A stretch of DNA of 64,000 nucleotides from CAIODY01 sp046051225 (GTDB taxonomy: Bacteria > Bacteroidota > Bacteroidia > Chitinophagales > CAIODY01). The position numbers were made by a program, and so were the translations under genes. Shown in pieces: positions 34,639 to 44,031 of this stretch. Below the pieces are notes generated by a model, which worked only from the letters and a program-made list of their open reading frames with translations, did no database searches and was not told where the DNA came from. The stretch's first letter is position 1. Every line of letters starts with the position of its first letter. The stretch covers positions 41,547-105,546 of the forward strand of contig JBJOOR010000014.1 in assembly GCA_046051225.1 (NCBI GenBank), read 5' to 3'.

Positions 34639-35676
34639 ATGAAAAATTTAAAGCCTCGAACAGTTTCATTTTTAGCATCACTTATTTTAGCTTTTGCCTT
34701 AGGTATTATTAATTTTTATTTTGATAAAACGTGGCTTATAGCTTTAATCATAACTCTTACGGCATTTATAAGCTCATATTTTATTTATCTTTATTTGGTA
34801 GAACAATTTATTTATAGGCGAATAAAATTAATTTATAAATCTATCCACTCTTTAAAATTGGGCAAAGACTTAAAAGATGCTTTGGGCGAAAAAATATCTG
34901 ATGATCCATTAGGTGATGTAGAAAAAGAAGTTGAAAGTTGGAGCATAGACAAAAAAGACGAATTAGAAGATTTGCAAAAATTAGAAAAATTTCGCCGTGA
35001 ATTTTTAGCCAACCTTTCTCATGAATTTAAAACGCCACTATTCAGCATTCAAGGCTATTTACACACTTTAATTGATGGTGCAATTGATGATAAAAATGTA
35101 AACAAAAAATTTTTAGAAAAATCTGCCAATAGTGTTGAACGATTAGTAAATCTAGTTTCTGATTTAGAAGAGATTTCGAAGCTTGAAAAAGGTGAAATAA
35201 AAATTGTTTACGAAGATTTTGATGTACATAAATTAGCCGAAGATGTAATGGATGAGTTAGAAGAAAAGGCGAATAAAAATAAAATAAAATTTGGTATAAA
35301 AAAAGGAACCGATAGAAGCTGGAAAGTAAATGCTGACAAAGAAAAAATACGACAAGTAATTACCAATTTAATTGATAATTCGATAAAATACGGAAAGCAA
35401 GGCGGCGAAACGGTAATTAGTTTTTATGATATGGATGAAAATATTTTAATAGAAATTACTGATAATGGAATAGGCGTAAATGAAGAACATTTGCCTCGAT
35501 TATTTGAACGATTTTATAGAGTAGATAAGAGTAGAAGCCGTGATGCTGGCGGAACAGGCCTTGGTTTAGCAATTGTAAAACATATCATTGAAGCTCATAA
35601 TCAAGTAATTAATGTACGCAGTACAATGAATATTGGAAGTACATTTGGGTTTACATTAAGAAAGGCCGAAGGATAA
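34639..35676 (+). CDS. Sensor histidine kinase (PhoR/WalK-like)
   Basis: 345 residues. Two TM helices at the N-terminus (FLASLILAFALGIINFYF, LIALIITLTAFISSYFIYLYL) with almost no periplasmic loop, then a linker, the dimerisation box FLANLSHEFKTPLFSIQGYLHTL with the phospho-acceptor histidine, N box (VITNLIDNSIKYGKQGG), G1 (ITDNGIGVNEEHLPRLFERFYRVDKSRS) and G2 (GGTGLGLAIVKHI). With no sensory domain outside the membrane it probably senses within the membrane or via partners. No response regulator is adjacent in this window. Confidence 0.93.
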   Translation: MKNLKPRTVSFLASLILAFALGIINFYFDKTWLIALIITLTAFISSYFIYLYLVEQFIYRRIKLIYKSIHSLKLGKDLKDALGEKISDDPLGDVEKEVESWSIDKKDELEDLQKLEKFRREFLANLSHEFKTPLFSIQGYLHTLIDGAIDDKNVNKKFLEKSANSVERLVNLVSDLEEISKLEKGEIKIVYEDFDVHKLAEDVMDELEEKANKNKIKFGIKKGTDRSWKVNADKEKIRQVITNLIDNSIKYGKQGGETVISFYDMDENILIEITDNGIGVNEEHLPRLFERFYRVDKSRSRDAGGTGLGLAIVKHIIEAHNQVINVRSTMNIGSTFGFTLRKAEG

Positions 35677-35794
35677 TTAATGCCAAGGCTTAATTATTGT
35701 TTTTTAAAAACATTTTTTTTGATATAATTAATTTTCAATTTACTTTATTGTATTAAATCACAAATGAATTTTGTTTTTTTGTAGAAATAAATAA

Positions 35795-36604
35795 ATGATG
35801 GAAATAATAATTGAACAAGCTTGGGATAACAGAGAATTGCTTCAACAAAAAGAAACAATTGATGCCATTGAACATATCATTGAAGAATTAGATAAAGGTA
35901 GAATACGTGTGGCAGAGCCAACTTCAGAAGGTTGGAAAGTAAACGATTGGATAAAAAAAGCGGTGATAATGTATTTCCCCATTCGTAAAATGGAAACATG
36001 GAATGCAGGCAAAATGGAGTTTCATGATAAAATGGAATTGAAGAAAAATTTTGCCGAACAGGGTGTTCGAGTAGTGCCACATGCTGTTGCACGATATGGT
36101 GCTTATTTAGCAAAGGGTGTAATCATGATGCCATCGTATGTAAATATTGGCGCTTATGTAGATGAAGGCACAATGGTAGATACATGGGCTACAGTGGGTA
36201 GTTGTGCGCAGATTGGAAAGCATGTACATTTAAGTGGTGGCGTAGGCATTGGTGGTGTGTTAGAGCCTGTACAAGCAGCACCTGTAATTATTGAAGATAA
36301 TTGCTTTGTGGGTTCAAGATGTATTGTAGTAGAAGGCGTAAGAGTGTGTAAAGAAGCCGTATTAGGAGCAAATGTGGTACTTACAGCATCTACAAAAATT
36401 ATTGATGTAACAGGTAATGAACCGAAAGAATACAAAGGATTTGTACCCGAAAGAAGTGTTGTAATTCCAGGCAGTTATACTAAAAAATATCCTGCTGGCG
36501 AATATCAAGTACCTTGTGCATTAATCATTGGCACACGAAAAGAATCAACCGATAAAAAAACAGCATTGAATGATGCATTAAGAGATTTTGGCGTAAGCGT
36601 TTAG
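35795..36604 (+). CDS. dapD: 2,3,4,5-tetrahydropyridine-2,6-dicarboxylate N-succinyltransferase
   Basis: 269 residues. Lysine/meso-diaminopimelate synthesis. The helical N-terminal part is followed by the left-handed beta helix with hexapeptide repeats: VMMPSYVNIGAYVDEGTMVDTWATVGSCAQIGKHVHLSGGVGIGGVLEPVQAAPVIIEDNCFVGSRCIVVEGVRV; the ending VPCALIIGTRKESTDKKTALNDALR is the family C-terminus. Two adjacent ATGs (35795, 35798) could start it. No other dap genes nearby. Confidence 0.95.
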   Translation: MMEIIIEQAWDNRELLQQKETIDAIEHIIEELDKGRIRVAEPTSEGWKVNDWIKKAVIMYFPIRKMETWNAGKMEFHDKMELKKNFAEQGVRVVPHAVARYGAYLAKGVIMMPSYVNIGAYVDEGTMVDTWATVGSCAQIGKHVHLSGGVGIGGVLEPVQAAPVIIEDNCFVGSRCIVVEGVRVCKEAVLGANVVLTASTKIIDVTGNEPKEYKGFVPERSVVIPGSYTKKYPAGEYQVPCALIIGTRKESTDKKTALNDALRDFGVSV

Positions 36605-36643
36605 GCTATCCTTATTCTATAACAAGTATCTAACAACTAAATT

Positions 36644-38518
36644 ATGTGCGGCATAGCAGGCTATTTTTCTACTGACAAATCATTTGAAAAAAATGAATTG
36701 GAAAACATTACCAATTCAATGCCTCATCGTGGTCCAGATGCAGCAGGATTTTATTGGAATGAGAATCAAACTTGTGGTTTGGGGCATCGCCGATTAAGTA
36801 TTATAGATTTAAGTACAGCCGCCAATCAGCCTATGTACAGCCATTGCAAGCGATATGTGATGATTTTTAATGGTGAAGTTTTTAATTATCAGCAAATAGC
36901 TGATGAATTACAAGAACAACATTTAAAAAAACATGGCAGCAAAATTCAATTCAACACACACTCCGATACCGAAGTTATTTTAGAAGCATTTTGTTTTTGG
37001 GGAAATGATTTTGTAAACAAATTAAATGGCATGTTTGCTATCATAATTTATGATACACAAACGCATAAATTATTTATCTATCGTGATAGATTAGGCGTAA
37101 AACCAATCTATTATTTCTATCAAAATAATGTACTCGTTTTTGGTTCGGAATTAAAAGCAGTATTGCAATTCTCAATAGTTAAAAACAAAACAGAAATTGA
37201 TAATGAGGCGCTAAATCAGTACTTGCATATTGGCTACATTGCCGAACCATTAAGCATTTACAAATATATTAAAAAATTTCCTGCTGGTGCTTTTGCCGAA
37301 TTAGAAAAAGGGAAATTTGAAATAAAATATTATTGGAAAGCAGAAGATAGAATTGAATCAATCATTCATCACAATTTTATTGATACTAAATTAGAATTAA
37401 AAAACTTGTTGTTGGATTCAGTAAAACTGCGTATGATTAGTGATGTACCCTTCGGTACTTTTTTAAGTGGCGGTATTGATAGCAGCTTAATTACAGCCAT
37501 GGCGCAGCAAAATTCATCAGTGCCTATTAAAACATTTTCAATTGGTTTTAAAGAAGCTAAATACAATGAAAGCCAATTTGCAAAACAAGTTTCTAATCAT
37601 TTAAAAACACATCATCACGAATTTGTTGTAGGCGAAAAAGATGCCATGGAATTGGTTTCAAAAATTTCAGAAGCTTATGATGAGCCTTATGCCGATTCAT
37701 CTGCATTGCCAACTATGTTGGTTTCTAAACTAGCCAAACAAACCGTAACCATGACTTTAAGTGGCGATGGTGGCGATGAATTAATGATGGGTTATGGCAT
37801 GTATAATTGGGCTAATAGATTAAGTAATCCTTTCATCAATGCAGTTAGAAAGCCTGCTGCAATGGTGATGAAAATGATGGATTCGAAATACAAACGTGTT
37901 GCTGATTTATTGAATTATGATGATAAAAAATATTTACACGGACATATTTTTTCGCAAGAACAATATTTTTTTACAAGAGCTGAAGTGAGCCATTTGCTTG
38001 AAAAAAATCATCAAAGTAATTTTATATTCGATTATCATTTTGAAACAAAAAGAAAATTATCGGCAGCAGAACAGCAAGCTTTATTTGATATAAAATATTA
38101 TTTAAAAGATGATTTGTTAGTTAAGGTTGATAGAGCAAGTATGCAATATTCGCTAGAAACTCGTACACCATTTTTAGATTATAGAGTGGTAGAATACTGT
38201 TTGAATATCAGCGAAAAATTTAAGATGAATAATGGCATACAAAAATTTATGTTGAAAGAAATATTGTATGATTTTGTGCCACGAGAAATATTTGATAGAC
38301 CAAAATGGGGCTTCTCAATTCCATTGGTTAATTGGCTTAAAGCCGATTTGAAATATTTGATTGATGATTATTTGAATGAAAAAATAATTACCCAGTCGGG
38401 CTTAGTGAATTACGCTATAGTACACGATTTGAAACAAAAATTCTTTAGCGGCAAATACGATTATTTATACAACCGCCTTTGGTTGTTAATTGTATTACAC
38501 ATGTGGAAGAAGAAATAA
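36644..38518 (+). CDS. asnB: Asparagine synthase (glutamine-hydrolysing)
   Basis: 624 residues. MCGIAGYFS exposes Cys2 after Met removal, the nucleophile of the glutaminase domain; HRGPDAAGFY, FNGEVFNYQ and DTEVILEAF follow. The synthetase domain has the P-loop-like FLSGGIDSSLITAMA and LSGDGGDELMMGYGMY. It makes Asn from Asp, Gln and ATP; in envelope clusters close homologues can amidate other acids, but nothing adjacent suggests that here. Confidence 0.93.
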   Translation: MCGIAGYFSTDKSFEKNELENITNSMPHRGPDAAGFYWNENQTCGLGHRRLSIIDLSTAANQPMYSHCKRYVMIFNGEVFNYQQIADELQEQHLKKHGSKIQFNTHSDTEVILEAFCFWGNDFVNKLNGMFAIIIYDTQTHKLFIYRDRLGVKPIYYFYQNNVLVFGSELKAVLQFSIVKNKTEIDNEALNQYLHIGYIAEPLSIYKYIKKFPAGAFAELEKGKFEIKYYWKAEDRIESIIHHNFIDTKLELKNLLLDSVKLRMISDVPFGTFLSGGIDSSLITAMAQQNSSVPIKTFSIGFKEAKYNESQFAKQVSNHLKTHHHEFVVGEKDAMELVSKISEAYDEPYADSSALPTMLVSKLAKQTVTMTLSGDGGDELMMGYGMYNWANRLSNPFINAVRKPAAMVMKMMDSKYKRVADLLNYDDKKYLHGHIFSQEQYFFTRAEVSHLLEKNHQSNFIFDYHFETKRKLSAAEQQALFDIKYYLKDDLLVKVDRASMQYSLETRTPFLDYRVVEYCLNISEKFKMNNGIQKFMLKEILYDFVPREIFDRPKWGFSIPLVNWLKADLKYLIDDYLNEKIITQSGLVNYAIVHDLKQKFFSGKYDYLYNRLWLLIVLHMWKKK

Positions 38519-38552
38519 TGTTTTGTGAAAATATAAACCAAAGCGGCTTTTT

Positions 38553-39017
38553 TTATTTCACCACAGTTATCGTTCCAGATTGAACAGTGTTGCTAAAATT
38601 TCCAGTTCTATCTTTTAATTTAAATGAAAATGTAGTGGTTTCAGAAGCATTTGCACTATTTAATAAAATAGTATTTTTCAATATTACAGAAAATTGCCCT
38701 TGTACTACAATGCTTGAATTTAAAGGTGCTACAGGCGGAATATGATAACGTTCAACCAAAGTTGAATTTCTATTATCTATTACAAATAATGAAAATGAGT
38801 CGGCAGAAATATCGCCCACATTTCCATCGCCATCAGTAAATTTTATCGTAAATTTTATCGAGTCGTTAAACTGTTTTACTGTAGTTGGTATAGCATCAAT
38901 AAATTCTATTTCAGGTGTGGTTGAAATGGGCGGATTTATACTTGGTTGGCTATCCTTTTTACAAGTAGCGAACAACCAAATTATTAATCCTAATAAATAC
39001 AATATTTTAATTTTCAT
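38553..39017 (-). CDS. Small lipoprotein, unknown function
   Basis: 154 residues. Lipobox signal (LLGLIIWLFATCKKDS; acylated Cys in ATC, with KKD after it). The mature part is beta-rich with TVKQFNDSIKFTIKFTDGDGNVGD, a calcium-loop-like DGDGN, and IKNTILLN-type strands. Similar lipoproteins with a D-G-D-G-N strand turn are frequent in Bacteroidota. It follows the CX4CH lipoprotein by 10 nt on the same strand and is probably its partner. Confidence 0.7.
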   Translation of the reverse strand: MKIKILYLLGLIIWLFATCKKDSQPSINPPISTTPEIEFIDAIPTTVKQFNDSIKFTIKFTDGDGNVGDISADSFSLFVIDNRNSTLVERYHIPPVAPLNSSIVVQGQFSVILKNTILLNSANASETTTFSFKLKDRTGNFSNTVQSGTITVVK

Positions 39018-39027
39018 TTTGAAATAA

Positions 39028-39996
39028 TTAAGGTGCTACTACAAATGAAAAATAACTTTGCAAATAAAATTCTAAACCCGATGATGGAATTTCGGTAGGC
39101 GAACTATGCTGACTATCTTTTGTGTAAATACGCATATATACTGGTATTCCAGCCGTAAATTGATTAGTGTTAATAGTGAATGAATAAAAATAAGGCTTAT
39201 GCGTTCCAAATAAATTATCCATCCAAACGGCTGTAGAATTAAAATTTAAATTTTGATAATTAGGCGTACTAAAATCAGTAGGATTGGTAGTGAATTTTAT
39301 TTTATTAAAAGTAAATTGAGAGGGTGTTTCGGTATCATCATATAATCCAAACCAAATGGTAAGCAAAGTATTATTGGGTACTAAAAATGGCATAAACGGG
39401 CTTCCATTTCTTATCGTATCAATACGATATATAGGATTAGAACCGTTAGGAATAGTGGCCACAATTCCGAAAGTTTGTGGTGGTGCATTGGGTAGCCCTG
39501 CTACATTTCCAAACACATCTGGCGCACCTGCATTTATCCAATTTGTAATTTTTTGTATTTGCGAAGCAGCCAACATATTATCATACAATGGCATTCTGCC
39601 CAATACCGAATCGTTGGTTAAAACTCGTTCGTGCAACCAACTTAATGTAGCATCATAGGGCTTTACCCTGTACACAAAACTTTGCGCTGTATTATTTTTT
39701 TTAACGGGTTGTAAAACCAAAGTATTGTAAGCGCTTTGTACCGTTCTAAAATCGGGTTCAAATGCTCCATCATGGCAACCAGGCATAGCACATTTTGCCG
39801 CAAAAATATATTTATGAATACCTACAAAGCTATTACTATCAATGGTTACAGCACCGATATTGGTTGGATATTTTATAGTAGAGTAGGGATTAGTAGGCAA
39901 ATCGGGGGTAGTGCCATCTACATATTCTTTTTTACAAGAAATAGTAAGCAGCACTGATGCTGATAAAAAAGCAATTAAAAAAAATACATTTTTCAT
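39028..39996 (-). CDS. Lipoprotein with cytochrome c-like CX4CH motif
   Basis: 322 residues. Lipobox AFLSASVLLTISCKKEY. Near residue 70 it has KYIFAAKCAMPGCHDGAFEPDF: two cysteines four residues apart followed by histidine (C-AMPG-C-H), then RMPLYDNMLAASQIQKITNWINAGAP, which resembles the distal end of c-type cytochrome domains with a possible Met axial ligand. Standard heme attachment needs CX2CH, so CX4CH is unusual, although I recall similar motifs in Bacteroidota lipoproteins. The C-terminal half is beta-rich. Heme binding is not proven. Start at ATG 39996, not the TTG two codons upstream. Confidence 0.72.
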   Translation of the reverse strand: MKNVFFLIAFLSASVLLTISCKKEYVDGTTPDLPTNPYSTIKYPTNIGAVTIDSNSFVGIHKYIFAAKCAMPGCHDGAFEPDFRTVQSAYNTLVLQPVKKNNTAQSFVYRVKPYDATLSWLHERVLTNDSVLGRMPLYDNMLAASQIQKITNWINAGAPDVFGNVAGLPNAPPQTFGIVATIPNGSNPIYRIDTIRNGSPFMPFLVPNNTLLTIWFGLYDDTETPSQFTFNKIKFTTNPTDFSTPNYQNLNFNSTAVWMDNLFGTHKPYFYSFTINTNQFTAGIPVYMRIYTKDSQHSSPTEIPSSGLEFYLQSYFSFVVAP

Positions 39997-40030
39997 GTTC
40001 AAAAAATATTTTCAAATTTAAAGAAATAAT

Positions 40031-40048
40031 TTTTCACTTTCGTGAAAA
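40031..40048. promoter_or_regulatory. Dyad between divergent lipoprotein and yigZ genes
   Basis: TTTTCAC-tttc-GTGAAAA, a perfect 7-bp inverted repeat in the 64-bp gap between two divergent start codons. It could be an operator for both genes or chance in AT-rich DNA. Confidence 0.35.
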
Positions 40049-40060
40049 GTTTACGAGCTG

Positions 40061-40663
40061 ATGGATACAGAAATATTTAATACAATTGCTTTTGCTGCCC
40101 ATGCCGAATTTAATGATAAAGGCAGCAAGTTTTTAGCCTATGCTATGCCTATTAAAAATGTAGCTGAATTTAAAACTGAATTAAATAAATTAAAAGAATT
40201 GCATCCTAAAGCGGTGCATCATTGCTTTGCTTATAGACTTGGATTAGATAGAAATGATTTTAGATGCAGCGATGATGGCGAACCAAGCAATACCGCAGGT
40301 CGACCAATTTTAAACCAAATAGATGCTAAGCAAATTACCAATGTGTTGGTAGTAGTAGTGCGTTATTTTGGGGGTATTTTATTAGGCGTACAAGGTTTGG
40401 TAAATGCTTATAAAACGGCTACACAATTAGCTTTGAATAATTGTGAAATTGTTAAAAAACAAACTACACAATTTCTGAAAATTGAAACCAATTATTCGAA
40501 TGTAAGCCCTTTGATGAATTTTTTAAAACGCCATGAAATTGAAATTTCTAAAAAGCAAATTGAACTTTTTTGTAGTATTGAAATTGCAGCAACCACTCAA
40601 CAAATAATAGCTTTAGAGAAATTTATAGAACAGCATTTTGGGAAATTTGAAATCAAGAAATAG
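40061..40663 (+). CDS. yigZ: YigZ/IMPACT family protein
   Basis: 200 residues. N-terminal UPF0029 domain with SKFLAYAMPIKN, HHCFAYRLG, SDDGEPSNTAGRPILNQID, and VVVVRYFGGILLGVQGLVNAYKTAT, the IMPACT/YigZ core; a small C-terminal DUF1949-like ferredoxin-fold domain follows. The family is linked to translation regulation (the eukaryotic relative inhibits GCN2); the bacterial role is unclear. Confidence 0.93.
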   Translation: MDTEIFNTIAFAAHAEFNDKGSKFLAYAMPIKNVAEFKTELNKLKELHPKAVHHCFAYRLGLDRNDFRCSDDGEPSNTAGRPILNQIDAKQITNVLVVVVRYFGGILLGVQGLVNAYKTATQLALNNCEIVKKQTTQFLKIETNYSNVSPLMNFLKRHEIEISKKQIELFCSIEIAATTQQIIALEKFIEQHFGKFEIKK

Positions 40664-40742
40664 AATTAGTTATTCTACTTTTTATTTTCTTTTAAAAAAA
40701 ACAAAAAAGTGTTATAAATTCACACCTCAAAATTTTTAATAA

Positions 40743-42791
40743 ATGACTAAAAAACTTTTTCCAATTCTAATGAGCGCAAGCATAATAGCTGCTTCGTGTG
40801 GCGGTGGTTCCACATCTGAAAAAAATAAAACCGGCCGTACCGAATTTTTTGATGTAAAAGGAATGGATAGCACTGTAAAGGCTTCCGATGATTTTTTTAG
40901 CTATGCCAATGGTGCATGGGTAAAAGAAACTAAAATACCTGATGACCAAAAAGGTTGGGGAAGTTTTATCCGTTTAAATCAAGATAACATTGCGCATTTG
41001 CATGAAATTATTGAAGAGTTATCTAAAAAAACTGATTTACAAAAAGGAAGTTTAGAACAAAAAGTAGGCGATGCTTATGCCAGCGGTATGGATACTATGG
41101 CTTTAGAAAAAGTAGGTATTACGCCACTTGCCGAGCAAATGAAAAAAATTGATGCTATTAAAAATGCTGATGATTTAATTAATTATGCTACACAAGATTA
41201 TAAAAATGGCGAAGGCGAATTATTCGGATTTTATGTAAGCGCTGATGATAAAAATAGTTCGATGAACATTGCTTCATTAGGACAAAGCGAAACATCATTA
41301 CCCGAAAAAAGTTATTATTTTAATAATGATGAAAATACAAAACATGTTCGTGAAGCCTTTGTAAAATATGCTTCTACCTTGTTTCAATTAGCTGGCGATG
41401 ATAAAGCTACTGCTGAAAAAAATGCAACTACTGTTTTGAAATTGGAAACTGAAATTGCAAAATCGCACCGCAGCGCAGTTGAATTACGTGACCCACAAAA
41501 AAATTACAATAAAGTAATGATGGCCGATTTAGCCAAAATTTCAAAAGATTTAAATTGGGCTCATATTTTTGAAAACATGGGCGTTAAAATTGATTCTATC
41601 AATGTAGCACAACCCGATTATTATAAAGCATTGGGAAGCTTAATTAAATCGCAACCTATTGATGCATGGAAAACAAAAATGCGTTTTAATTTTATTACAA
41701 GTTCGGCTCCTTATTTAACCAAAGCTTTTCGTGATGCTCAATTCGAGTTTTATGGTAAAACATTAAATGGTCAAAAAGTTCAACAACCACGTTGGAAACA
41801 AATGACAAGTGCCGTAGATGGTGGCTTAGGCGAATTAGCAGGTCAATTATATGTGAAAAAATATTTTACTGAAAATGCTAAAAAACGTATGGACGAATTA
41901 GTAAGCAATATTACCGCAGCTTACAAAACACGTTTGCAAAAATTAGATTGGATGACTGATGCAACCAAAACAAAAGCATTAGAAAAGTTAGCAGCCATTA
42001 TGCGCAAAATTGGTTACCCTGATAAATGGAAAAAATATGATGATGTTGAAATTACTCGTGATAATTATTTTGCAAATGTGAAGAGCATTCAAAAACATGG
42101 TATGCACGAAATGTTAGGTAAATTAGGCAAGCCAGTTGATAAAACTGAATGGGGTATGACACCGCCAACAGTAAATGCTTATTACAATCCATCATACAAT
42201 GAAATTGTATTTCCTGCAGGTATTTTGCAATGGCCATTCTTTGATGAAAACAGCGATGATGCTATTAATTATGGTGGAATAGGAATGGTAATTGGTCATG
42301 AAATTACACATGGTTTTGATGACCAAGGTCGTCAATACGATGCACAAGGCAACATGAAAGATTGGTGGACAAAAGAAGATGCTGAAAAATTTGAAGCCAA
42401 AACAAAAGGCTTGATTAATCAATATGGTAGCTGCAAAATATTGGAAGGCATTAATGTAAATGGCGAATTAACATTGGGCGAAAACATTGCCGATTTTGGC
42501 GGTTTGGCAATTGGTTATGATGCTTATAAAATGACAAAACAAGGACAAGCCAACGAAAAAATTGATGGCTTTACTGGCGATCAACGCTTCTTCTTGGGCT
42601 TTGCACAAGTATGGAGAGTTAAAAAACGTGAAGAGTTAATGCGTATGAGTATTAAAACTGATCCACATTCACCAGCTATGTTTCGTGTAAATGTGCCATT
42701 AATGAATTTCGAGCCTTTTTATAAAGCATTTAATGTAAAAGAAGGCGATAAAATGTACTTGAAACCAGAAGACAGAGCTAAAATTTGGTAA
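40743..42791 (+). CDS. M13 (neprilysin-like) metallopeptidase lipoprotein
   Basis: 682 residues. Lipobox ILMSASIIAASCGGG, so anchored in a membrane outside the cytoplasm. M13 features: DDFFSYANGAWVKETKIPDDQKGWGSF, NAYYNPSYNEIVFPAGILQWPFF, zinc site VIGHEITHGFDDQGRQYD (H519, E520, H523) and ENIADFGGLAI with the third ligand E580; the ending YLKPEDRAKIW is the usual C-terminus. It cuts peptides in the periplasm or at the surface. A terminator follows 30 nt later. Confidence 0.95.
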   Translation: MTKKLFPILMSASIIAASCGGGSTSEKNKTGRTEFFDVKGMDSTVKASDDFFSYANGAWVKETKIPDDQKGWGSFIRLNQDNIAHLHEIIEELSKKTDLQKGSLEQKVGDAYASGMDTMALEKVGITPLAEQMKKIDAIKNADDLINYATQDYKNGEGELFGFYVSADDKNSSMNIASLGQSETSLPEKSYYFNNDENTKHVREAFVKYASTLFQLAGDDKATAEKNATTVLKLETEIAKSHRSAVELRDPQKNYNKVMMADLAKISKDLNWAHIFENMGVKIDSINVAQPDYYKALGSLIKSQPIDAWKTKMRFNFITSSAPYLTKAFRDAQFEFYGKTLNGQKVQQPRWKQMTSAVDGGLGELAGQLYVKKYFTENAKKRMDELVSNITAAYKTRLQKLDWMTDATKTKALEKLAAIMRKIGYPDKWKKYDDVEITRDNYFANVKSIQKHGMHEMLGKLGKPVDKTEWGMTPPTVNAYYNPSYNEIVFPAGILQWPFFDENSDDAINYGGIGMVIGHEITHGFDDQGRQYDAQGNMKDWWTKEDAEKFEAKTKGLINQYGSCKILEGINVNGELTLGENIADFGGLAIGYDAYKMTKQGQANEKIDGFTGDQRFFLGFAQVWRVKKREELMRMSIKTDPHSPAMFRVNVPLMNFEPFYKAFNVKEGDKMYLKPEDRAKIW

Positions 42792-42820
42792 TCAATTATT
42801 GTGAAATTTGAATGTTAAAA

Positions 42821-42852
42821 AAATCCTCGAAGTAAATCTTCGGGGATTTTTT
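42821..42852 (+). terminator. Intrinsic terminator after the M13 peptidase
   Basis: Stem AAATCCTCGAAG (42821-42832) with CTTCGGGGATTT (42838-42849), one G-T pair, followed by a T8 run. Confidence 0.85.
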
Positions 42853-42885
42853 TTGTACTAAAGTCTTTAAAGAAATAAAGAGTAG

Positions 42886-42893
42886 TATTTTTG
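42886..42893 (+). promoter_or_regulatory. -7 box TATTTTTG for the DUF3089 gene
   Basis: TAnnTTTG match 22 nt before the ATG at 42916. Confidence 0.5.
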
Positions 42894-42915
42894 CAAACTC
42901 AATTTAATAGTGTTG

Positions 42916-43953
42916 ATGAAAAAAATAATTTTACTTTTTCAATTCATTTTAGCTTTTCAAATAGTATCTGCCCAATGGCATGCAAAGCCTATTTTAGTTG
43001 CATTTGATGTTACCAAAAAACCGCCTGTTCCTGATTATAGTGTAGCAAAAAATTGGGCTGCATTACCCAATAGAATAGATGAATGTGATAAAACGCCAAT
43101 AGGTTTACACGATGAACAATCAACAGCAATGGCCGATGTATTCTGGATTCATCCAACCACTTATACCAGCCAAGCCGATTCGGTTTTTGGTTGGAATGCC
43201 GATGTAAATAATATTGAATTAAACAAAAAAACAGATAAAAGTACCATACTATTTCAGGCAAGTGTATTTAATGCGGCTGGCAAAATATATGCACCCCGAT
43301 ATAGGCAAGCGCATTTGTATGCTTTTTTTACACCCAATAAATCAGAAAAATGGAAAGCATTACATTTTGCTTATGGCGATATTAAAAATGCTTTTGAATA
43401 TTATATGCAACATTATAATAATGGTAGACCAATTATTATTGCAGCCCATAGCCAAGGCAGTCTTCATGCATTTTGGTTGCTTCGTGATTATTTTGCAAAT
43501 AAACCTTTGATGAAGCAATTAGTAGCAGCTTATATTGTAGGAATGCCTATTCCAAAAGATTCATTAAGTTTTTTAGTGCCTTGCAATGATGCTTCGCAAA
43601 CTAATTGCTATGTAAGTTGGTGTACATTTCAAAAAGGATTTTATCCAGCAGGATATAATGAATATAAAGTAGCCGAATGTATCAATCCAATTACTTGGGA
43701 AGCCGATGAATCTTATGCTTCAAGGCAATTGAATAAAGGAAGTGTGTTGTTTAATTTTAATAGAATTGTTCGCCACCGAGTTGATGCTTTAAATAAAGAT
43801 GGATTATTATGGATTCATAAGCCACGATTAATGGCAGCTTTATTTTTACGAATTAAAAATTATCATGTAGGCGATTATAATTTATTTTATATAAATGTTC
43901 GAGAAAACGCAAAACACCGAGTTGACGAATTTTTGAAAAAGCAGAATAAATAA
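42916..43953 (+). CDS. DUF3089 secreted alpha/beta-hydrolase-like protein
   Basis: 345 residues. Signal peptide MKKIILLFQFILAFQIVSAQ. DUF3089 traits: ADVFWIHPTTYTS, YAPRYRQAHLYAFF, AFEYYMQHYNNGRPIIIAAHSQGSLHAFWLLRDYF with the nucleophile elbow A-H-S-Q-G. The family is lipase/esterase-like; substrate unknown. The in-frame GTG and TTG codons just before are not needed. Confidence 0.85.
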   Translation: MKKIILLFQFILAFQIVSAQWHAKPILVAFDVTKKPPVPDYSVAKNWAALPNRIDECDKTPIGLHDEQSTAMADVFWIHPTTYTSQADSVFGWNADVNNIELNKKTDKSTILFQASVFNAAGKIYAPRYRQAHLYAFFTPNKSEKWKALHFAYGDIKNAFEYYMQHYNNGRPIIIAAHSQGSLHAFWLLRDYFANKPLMKQLVAAYIVGMPIPKDSLSFLVPCNDASQTNCYVSWCTFQKGFYPAGYNEYKVAECINPITWEADESYASRQLNKGSVLFNFNRIVRHRVDALNKDGLLWIHKPRLMAALFLRIKNYHVGDYNLFYINVRENAKHRVDEFLKKQNK

Positions 43954-44004
43954 ATATTGTTTTTTTATTCAGCAAAAAATATTCTGAAATTCGAAAATGC
44001 AAAT

Positions 44005-44012
44005 TATATTTG
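44005..44012 (+). promoter_or_regulatory. -7 box TATATTTG for the mini membrane protein
   Basis: TAnnTTTG match 19 nt before the ATG at 44032, which supports the short reading frame. Confidence 0.55.
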
Positions 44013-44031
44013 CACCACAAAATTAAACATC

